Below are positions 59,568 through 64,000 of a DNA stretch of 64,000 nucleotides, piece by piece (the first letter of the stretch is position 1; every line of letters begins with the position of its first letter). Origin of the DNA: Sycobia sp. Sy_11 (lineage: Eukaryota > Arthropoda > Insecta > Hymenoptera > Epichrysomallidae); contig JACCIC010000125.1 of the NCBI GenBank assembly GCA_018907035.1, forward strand, positions 1,600,514 to 1,664,513, read 5' to 3'. A model generated the notes under the pieces. The model worked only from the letters and a program-made list of their open reading frames with translations. It was not told the DNA's origin and did no database searches. The position numbers were made by a program, and so were the translations under genes.

Positions 59568-59993
59568 TCATTTAAACGAGTATGTGAGTTTCGATTCCAG
59601 TTCTGATTTATCCTGATTGGTTTTCATAAGATTTTTATCGAAATTATTCATTCTTTCTTCCAATTTAAATCGATTTTCATTATGTGTATAATATTTTTGA
59701 TAAAGATCTTTGAATTTCTCTTCTGTTATCAAGCCATTTTGTTCATGATATTTCTCATTTTCTTTTAGAATTTCATTAATTTTGGAAAATACAGTATTTA
59801 GTTCCTTCTGCAAGATTACATATAACGTTTTTACACAAACTGCATCAGTACTTTCAATAGCTTCACCAACATTACAAAGTCGTTTATTTTCTATATCAAA
59901 ATTGCCATCTGTTGTGAAATTGTATCCAACGCCTGGAGGACCTTGACTCCCTTTCGAGTCTCTCAAATTTCTTCCAAACAAGTCGAGAGTCAT
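59568..59993 (-). CDS. Fibre-like virion protein with collagen-type start
   Basis: A 141-codon frame starts at ATG 59993. Residues 1-25 include GSQGPPGVGYNFTTDGNFDI, a short Gly-x-y stretch, followed by ENKRLCNVGEAIESTDAV. This 'DGN.DI.NKRL.NV......DAV' block is the trimeric fibre/spike pedestal motif seen in many large DNA viruses and adintovirus-like elements. The rest is predicted helical coiled coil (KELNTVFSKINEILKENEKY). It probably forms a trimeric appendage on the capsid. It lies between integrase and the coiled-coil protein, and a related fragment lies at 31585-31790. Confidence 0.65.
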   Translation of the reverse strand: MTLDLFGRNLRDSKGSQGPPGVGYNFTTDGNFDIENKRLCNVGEAIESTDAVCVKTLYVILQKELNTVFSKINEILKENEKYHEQNGLITEEKFKDLYQKYYTHNENRFKLEERMNNFDKNLMKTNQDKSELESKLTYSFK

Positions 59994-60026
59994 GATGATA
60001 CTGATTGAATAATAGACGAATGTGTA

Positions 60027-60950
60027 TTAATATATAATTCCTATTTCACGCAGTTCTTCAATAATTGAATGGATTTCATTGATATGATTGTTATTTCCAA
60101 CTGATTGTTCGGCAATTAATAATCTTAGTCTCTCAACAAGCTCATTCGGATCATCCCAGTACACTAACTCTATTGAAGAATCTTTCTTTGCTATTTTATA
60201 TTTAGGTAGGTGACCTCCCCCTTTTTTTTTTTTTTTTGTATGACTGGTGCGAAACATTGGTGCAATGATGTTGAAATATTTTCTACTCTTCGATGAGCGT
60301 ATAGATTCATCTTTACTATGTTTTTTCCGATGAGCACTTGTTGCTTCTAAAATACTGCGATAATTTTTACGATCTGCTGCACTTATTAATGTGTCATCTG
60401 GTTCTTTTTTAATAAGTAGCTCCATTAGTCCATTACTTTTAGGATAAGTTAAATCTTTCACTTTTATTTTATTATCATCAAATATAGTTTCAGAATCGCC
60501 AAGCATGTATATACCTCCAATATTTCTTACTCCATATATGTTATCAAATTTACTGTGGCTTTGATCTAAAATATTCGATTTAACATCGTCTTCATGCATA
60601 GATTTGAATGACGAATTCATCATTGAGTTATCTAATGAGGCAAAATCATCATCGGAATCATAATCTTTCATGGAAGCTGAGCGAATATTATTATCTATCA
60701 TAAAACTCAACTTTTTTCGGGATCTAGTTGGTTTTCTAATGCTCTGATCATTCGAAATGAGATTAGAAGACTGTACACTATTGGATTCGACAAGCTTTTC
60801 AAGTGGTGTAATGACAGGTTTCAATGTATCTCCTACAACTTTTTCGAGATTCTCTCTCTCCTGTTTCAATAGTGCAGATTTTCTTTTAATAGCTTTACGA
60901 GCTTGCATCAACTCGCTAAGAATACTCTTTTCTTTCTCAATGTCCGACAT
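60027..60950 (-). CDS. Conserved Polinton coiled-coil protein, function unknown
   Basis: A 307-codon frame starts at ATG 60950. The N-terminus is a coiled coil (KEKSILSELMQARKAIKRK). The middle is Ser- and acid-rich, with a Lys-rich segment at residues 235-247 encoded by a homopolymer near 60225. The C-terminus (SSIELVYWDDPNELVERLRL, then SIIEELREIG) is a block I recall in many insect Polinton ORFs. No enzyme motif is present. It overlaps nothing and follows the ATPase by 46 bp in the same direction. A relic homologue lies at 30841-31560. A scaffold or virion-internal role is only a guess. Confidence 0.75.
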   Translation of the reverse strand: MSDIEKEKSILSELMQARKAIKRKSALLKQERENLEKVVGDTLKPVITPLEKLVESNSVQSSNLISNDQSIRKPTRSRKKLSFMIDNNIRSASMKDYDSDDDFASLDNSMMNSSFKSMHEDDVKSNILDQSHSKFDNIYGVRNIGGIYMLGDSETIFDDNKIKVKDLTYPKSNGLMELLIKKEPDDTLISAADRKNYRSILEATSAHRKKHSKDESIRSSKSRKYFNIIAPMFRTSHTKKKKKGGGHLPKYKIAKKDSSIELVYWDDPNELVERLRLLIAEQSVGNNNHINEIHSIIEELREIGIIY

Positions 60951-60996
60951 GGTGTCGTGTTGCTGTGTAAAATTGAACTGAGTGATTAAGATTTTT

Positions 60997-61689
60997 TTAA
61001 TTTCTTTTTATTGCAAAACAGTCAAAACCTTTTCTGTATCTACCAGCATCCATTGTTCTATCTTTATCAATAACAGCAAATCCATATTTATCATTTTTCC
61101 AGCATTCAGAACAAAAATTACGAAACTCGTTGAAAGACAGATCAGTATTGACATGGTCATCATAAATATGTTTTAAATTCACATCATCTTGTCGATAAAT
61201 TACTAGCATATTAATATTATCTTTAATAAGATGTTTTGGTATATGAGCATATGACTGGCATAGGTAGAAGCAGTCTACACTTTTATGTCTCCCCATACAG
61301 AAAAATGCTCTGACGTTATCTTGCCTCTCACAAGCTACATCATCAAAAATCATAATTGAATTGGGCAATGCTTCATCCGGTGATATTACAGATTCCTGTT
61401 CACTAAACGGGAAATATGAGATGCCTTCGACTGGTTCTATGACTTTTTTGAGAAATTGATACTTTGGTTGATTTAAGGATTTTGAATAAACATACACATT
61501 CTCGAATCTAAGACCATTGGGATGAGTGATTAAAGCTAATAAGCTATTTGTTTTTCCGCAGTTTGATGGACCGCAGAATACTGCTCGTATACTATCTGGT
61601 AGCAATTCTCCGTGTCGCTTCCTTCTTTTTTCCTTTCCAAAATCAAAGTTAGCGACAGGGAGTTTCACGTTCTGCTCAGTGAAATGCAT
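60997..61689 (-). CDS. Polinton genome-packaging ATPase (FtsK/HerA type)
   Basis: The 230-codon intact frame starts at ATG 61689. The Walker A motif is FCGPSNCGKTNSLLAL (residues about 38-53) and Walker B is SIMIFDDVACE near residue 115. A CQSYAHIPKHLIKDNINML block follows, and the C-terminus is DKDRTMDAGRYRKGF. This family pumps DNA into capsids in Polintons, adenovirus-like and nucleocytoplasmic large DNA viruses. It heads the minus-strand block and is divergent from the lipase-like gene 96 bp away. The C-terminus is matched by the relic at 30445-30795. Confidence 0.93.
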   Translation of the reverse strand: MHFTEQNVKLPVANFDFGKEKRRKRHGELLPDSIRAVFCGPSNCGKTNSLLALITHPNGLRFENVYVYSKSLNQPKYQFLKKVIEPVEGISYFPFSEQESVISPDEALPNSIMIFDDVACERQDNVRAFFCMGRHKSVDCFYLCQSYAHIPKHLIKDNINMLVIYRQDDVNLKHIYDDHVNTDLSFNEFRNFCSECWKNDKYGFAVIDKDRTMDAGRYRKGFDCFAIKRN

Positions 61690-61785
61690 GTTGATATGAC
61701 AAAGTCTAGTTTATCATTAACTGAAGTAAATATATAAATGTTGATTTTATATTTTCGATCATCAGTTATAATTTGACTGCCAAAG
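61690..61785. promoter_or_regulatory. Short divergent intergenic promoter
   Basis: Only 96 bp separate the divergent ATPase and lipase-like genes. The sequence is AT-rich with TATATAAATG at about 61731-61740. No CCAAT box was seen, unlike the two other promoters of the element. Confidence 0.4.
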
Positions 61786-62580
61786 ATGATTGAGCATAAA
61801 ACTCGGAAGCATTCAAAAAAGGAAGGACGTGGATTGCTCGATAGAGTAATCAACAATTTACCTATCGAAATGCATCTTCCTGGTTATCAATACTGTGGCC
61901 CTGGAACTAAATTAACAAAGCGATTAAAAAGGGGTGATCCGGGAATAAATGAACTAGATAAGGCATGTAAAGAATATGACATTGAGTACTCTAATAAAAA
62001 CAGTAATCGTAAAGTGGCTGACATAAAGCTTGCTAATAAAGCTTGGCAACTGATTAAAGCTAAAGATGCTAGTCTTGCGGAGAAAGCCTCAGCTCTAGCG
62101 GTTGCCAGTGCTATGAAATTAAAGGCAAAAACTGGAATGGGGCTGAAATTCAACAAATTGGTGACAGCAGCGAAAAAATCATTGAAATCAGGTAAACATT
62201 CACGCAAAGTCATACAGTCCGCCTTAAAAGGTGCTCGTCAAGCTCTTAAGAATAGTGGTTGTAAGAAGAAAGTTCTCATTCCACGTGTGATACCCCTTCC
62301 GTCTAAAATTGGCGGAGTTCTTCCTTTCCTTATTCCACTGTTCGCAGGACTAAGTGCAACTGGTGCTTTAGCCGGAGGTGCTGCTGGAATAGCTAAAGCA
62401 GTAAATGATGCTAAAGCTGCTCAGAAAGATTATCAAGAAAGTAAGCGACATAATAAGACGATGGAAGCTATTGCTTTAGGTAAAGGTCTCTATCTGAAGC
62501 CATATAAACATGGAATGGGATTATTTCTCAAACCGCATGTCGGACACGGTCTAATGAAAAGAAAAAAAAACTTCAATTGA
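61786..62580 (+). CDS. Polinton minor virion protein with phospholipase A2-like domain
   Basis: The 264-codon frame starts at ATG 61786. Residues 29-65 contain PGYQYCGPGTKLTKRLKRG, the Ca-binding loop of the parvovirus-type phospholipase A2 domain, and then DKACKEYDIEYS. The family has a His-Asp pair in the second motif; here the position reads Tyr-Asp (TAT), so the catalytic His is missing. A basic region (KKSLKSGKHSRK), a Gly/Ala-rich hydrophobic segment (PFLIPLFAGLSATGALAGG) and a Lys-rich end (KRKKN) follow. In related elements this protein is thought to help membrane passage from within the virion. Loss of the His should abolish lipase activity. Confidence 0.8.
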   Translation: MIEHKTRKHSKKEGRGLLDRVINNLPIEMHLPGYQYCGPGTKLTKRLKRGDPGINELDKACKEYDIEYSNKNSNRKVADIKLANKAWQLIKAKDASLAEKASALAVASAMKLKAKTGMGLKFNKLVTAAKKSLKSGKHSRKVIQSALKGARQALKNSGCKKKVLIPRVIPLPSKIGGVLPFLIPLFAGLSATGALAGGAAGIAKAVNDAKAAQKDYQESKRHNKTMEAIALGKGLYLKPYKHGMGLFLKPHVGHGLMKRKKNFN

Positions 62581-62583
62581 ATT

Positions 62584-62940
62584 TTGCCAAATCGTCCACT
62601 AACAAACTTTGATCTTATAAAATATGCACATATATTACAAATTCCACATTTTCGAGGTGTTTACATGAGAAATAGCCTTCCTCGTAATGGACCATGGAAT
62701 AACGAATCTGCCATTGTTAATCTCGATGATTCGCAAAATAAAGGTACTCATTGGGTCAGTTATCGAAAGAGAGGATCTGACGTCACCTACTTTGATAGCT
62801 TTGGTGACCTCAAACCTCCCATAGATCTTATGAAATATTTCAATGTGAAAGAAGTGAAATACAACTATACAAGATATCAGAATTTCGACTCATTCATTTG
62901 CGGTCATCTTTGTCTTCGTTTTTTAACTGAAAGTCTATAA
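62584..62940 (+). CDS. Adenain-like maturation protease, ATG absent
   Basis: An open frame of about 118 codons begins PNRPLTNFDLIKYAHILQIP, a typical start for the Polinton cysteine protease. The catalytic His is in GTHWVSYRK, an Asp in TYFDSFGD and the Cys in DSFICGHLCLRF. The frame opens at TTG 62584, only 4 bp after the preceding stop; no ATG is found before residue 29 (ATG at 62668). Either a start codon has mutated, or translation relies on another mechanism. The protein would cut capsid precursors. The active-site residues are intact. Confidence 0.82.
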   Translation: MPNRPLTNFDLIKYAHILQIPHFRGVYMRNSLPRNGPWNNESAIVNLDDSQNKGTHWVSYRKRGSDVTYFDSFGDLKPPIDLMKYFNVKEVKYNYTRYQNFDSFICGHLCLRFLTESL

Positions 62941-62984
62941 AAAGAATTGTCAGATAAAATTTGATCATTTTCGCTCAATCAGTC

Positions 62985-63671
62985 ATGGAAGATAGTTTCA
63001 CTTTGACTCTTTCAGCAAAATCTTCTGTCTTAGAAGCCCAATACTTTCCATCCATTGAATTACCAAAGCATAAAAATTATGTTTTAGGTTTAGTCGAACT
63101 TTTAACCTTTAATTCAATTCCAAATATTGACAATACAAATAATCAACTTCATTTAAAAGGAGAAATTATTACTATCCCCATTGGTAGTTACGAGATTGAT
63201 GATATAAATCAATTTTTATGTAATACATTGAAATCAAAAGGAATTGAATTTTCCTTGAAAGCTAACAATAATACATTTCAAAGTGAAATTAAGTGCAGTG
63301 TTTCGTTAGACCTTAGACCTGAAAAATCAATCGGTCGAGTGTTGGGTTTTACTCCTCGTACTCTCAAAGAAAATATAGAACACCGTTCTGATTTACCAGT
63401 GAAAATATTGAAAATCAACGCACTCAGAGTCGAGTGTAACATTACTGCAGGAGCTTTCATTAACAACCAAAAAGTTCATACTATTCATGAATTCTTTCCC
63501 AGTGTTCCTCCAGGATATAAAATCATTGAAATTCCATCACATGTTATATATCTACCACTTAGTGTTAAGTGCATAGATAATATACAAGTTCGAATTGTCG
63601 ATCAGGACGGCAATCTAGTTAATTTTCGAGAAGAGGAAATCACTGTTAGACTTCATATCAAATCTATATAA
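62985..63671 (+). CDS. Polinton minor capsid (penton-like) protein
   Basis: ATG 62985 is chosen; the frame is open 24 bp farther to a TTG. The 228 residues start MEDSFTLTLSAKSSVLEAQY and are rich in beta-strand patterns. Blocks include HKNYVLGLVELLTFNSIPNI, RVLGFTPRTL and, near the end, YLPLSVKCIDNIQVRIVDQD and EEEITVRLHIKS. The C-terminal 'IVDQDG....F..E.I..RLHI' pattern is characteristic of the single jelly-roll penton of Polintons, which sits at capsid vertices. Length is normal and no lesion is seen. Its stop overlaps the next ATG (TAATG). Confidence 0.8.
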   Translation: MEDSFTLTLSAKSSVLEAQYFPSIELPKHKNYVLGLVELLTFNSIPNIDNTNNQLHLKGEIITIPIGSYEIDDINQFLCNTLKSKGIEFSLKANNNTFQSEIKCSVSLDLRPEKSIGRVLGFTPRTLKENIEHRSDLPVKILKINALRVECNITAGAFINNQKVHTIHEFFPSVPPGYKIIEIPSHVIYLPLSVKCIDNIQVRIVDQDGNLVNFREEEITVRLHIKSI

Positions 63672-63886
63672 TGGGGATGGTTTATAATTCTAGCACACAT
63701 ATAAGTACTCCATCATGGCAATCGACAATCAGTCGATTGAAGAGTTTGAAACCGTTAACACTGAAGAACATTCAGTTCCTACAAAGCCTAGGTCTAAAAG
63801 TTCGTGGAAAAAAAATTAGCTGTATAATTTTCTGCTGCTTTCTGAAAAAAAATGGACGAAATACTAAAAAATTCAATCAGGTGTAG
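63671..63886 (+). CDS. Small conserved ORF between penton and capsid genes
   Basis: ATG 63671 (or in-frame 63677) overlaps the penton stop by one base. The believable part is the first 47 or so residues, with the block LTLKNIQFLQSLGLKVRG that I associate with a tiny protein preceding the Polinton major capsid gene. The remaining residues up to 63886 are low-complexity and overlap the capsid start, so the reading probably ran shorter before a frameshift. Function unknown. Confidence 0.5.
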   Translation: MGMVYNSSTHISTPSWQSTISRLKSLKPLTLKNIQFLQSLGLKVRGKKISCIIFCCFLKKNGRNTKKFNQV

Positions 63887-64000
63887 CATTCGATGAGTCA
63901 ATTGCTCATCATGAAATTCACGCAAATCAACCATACACATCACTAAACTTTGATCATAATGATGAAATTCGCATTTCCATCAAACACCAAGATCTGTGTA
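63852..64000 (+). pseudogene. Start of the Polinton major capsid protein gene, frameshifted, runs off the window
   Basis: ATG 63852 opens MDEILKNSIR and then leaves frame. From 63877 a different frame reads SGVAFDESIAHHEIHANQPY and DEIRISIKHQDLC to the window end, which is the recognisable N-terminus of the double jelly-roll major capsid protein of insect Polintons. The two frames differ by one position, so a one-base change lies near 63860-63876. The rest is beyond 64000. Confidence 0.72.

Larger units (their letters stand above)
48180..64000. mobile_element. Young Polinton/Maverick virus-like element (right end outside window)
   Basis: Protein-primed PolB, retroviral-type integrase with chromodomain, FtsK/HerA-type ATPase, adenain-like protease, penton and the start of a major capsid gene occur together, which defines a Polinton. 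The left border is not fixed: it is put at the start of the tandem repeats, but the terminal inverted repeat cannot be tested because the right end is beyond 64000. Genes are mostly open, with a few point lesions. Confidence 0.9.

Noticed and set aside
1..64000. CRISPR arrays, bacterial operons or riboswitches
   Set aside because: Introns, eukaryotic promoters and transposon types show nuclear eukaryotic DNA. The regular repeats present have units of 120-300 bp or are microsatellites, without spacer structure.

Overview
The window is AT-rich eukaryotic nuclear DNA, most likely from an insect. The signs are introns with GT..AG borders, many decayed mariner transposons, Gypsy and non-LTR retroelement relics, (TA)n and (GA)n microsatellites, and three separate Polinton/Maverick elements. 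A hymenopteran (perhaps ant) host is my inference from the flavour of the repeats; nothing in the window proves it. Only one ordinary host gene is clear: the last three exons of an SLC19-type (folate/thiamine) transporter at 12894-13559.

Layout. 60-6640: an old Polinton relic with all genes on the plus strand (PolB, packaging ATPase, a small hydrophobic-tailed protein, an unknown protein, adenain-like protease), riddled with stops and frameshifts. 7014-12391: a mariner with both terminal repeats, an unrecognised open reading frame present twice in inverted orientation, and a mariner tail fragment. 12894-13559: SLC19 exons. 13560-23782: mostly empty AT-rich DNA with four mariner relics. 23860-29975: Gypsy relics, including one with gag and two LTR-like copies but no pol. 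30445-35290: a second Polinton relic, clearly related to the one at the right end, whose integrase is cut by two mariners nested 17 bp apart. 35310-38157: two more mariners. 40925-41830: a decayed spliced gene related to the RS-rich gene at 49.9 kb. 44826-46200: an R1/Jockey-like non-LTR relic.

About 48-64 kb: a young Polinton that runs off the right edge. In order it has a spliced RS-rich gene (+), tandem repeats, a spliced probable nuclease-fold gene (-), a spliced protein-primed DNA polymerase (+), a small probable ssDNA-binding protein (+), then a minus-strand block of chromodomain integrase, fibre-like protein, coiled-coil protein and packaging ATPase, then a plus-strand block of phospholipase A2-like minor protein, protease, penton, a small conserved ORF and the start of the major capsid gene. 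This is a replication plus integration plus virion-assembly gene set, so the element is virus-like. It is recently dead rather than ancient: PolB carries two frameshift sites, one nonsense codon and an intron; the integrase has one nonsense codon exactly after the catalytic Glu; the lipase has lost its catalytic His; the protease lacks an ATG; the capsid start is frameshifted. Most of the remaining genes are open.

The most interesting features are the accessory genes at the left of the young element (RS-rich protein and divergent nuclease-like protein), their CCAAT-box promoters, and the second decayed copy of the RS-rich gene with the same exon structure.
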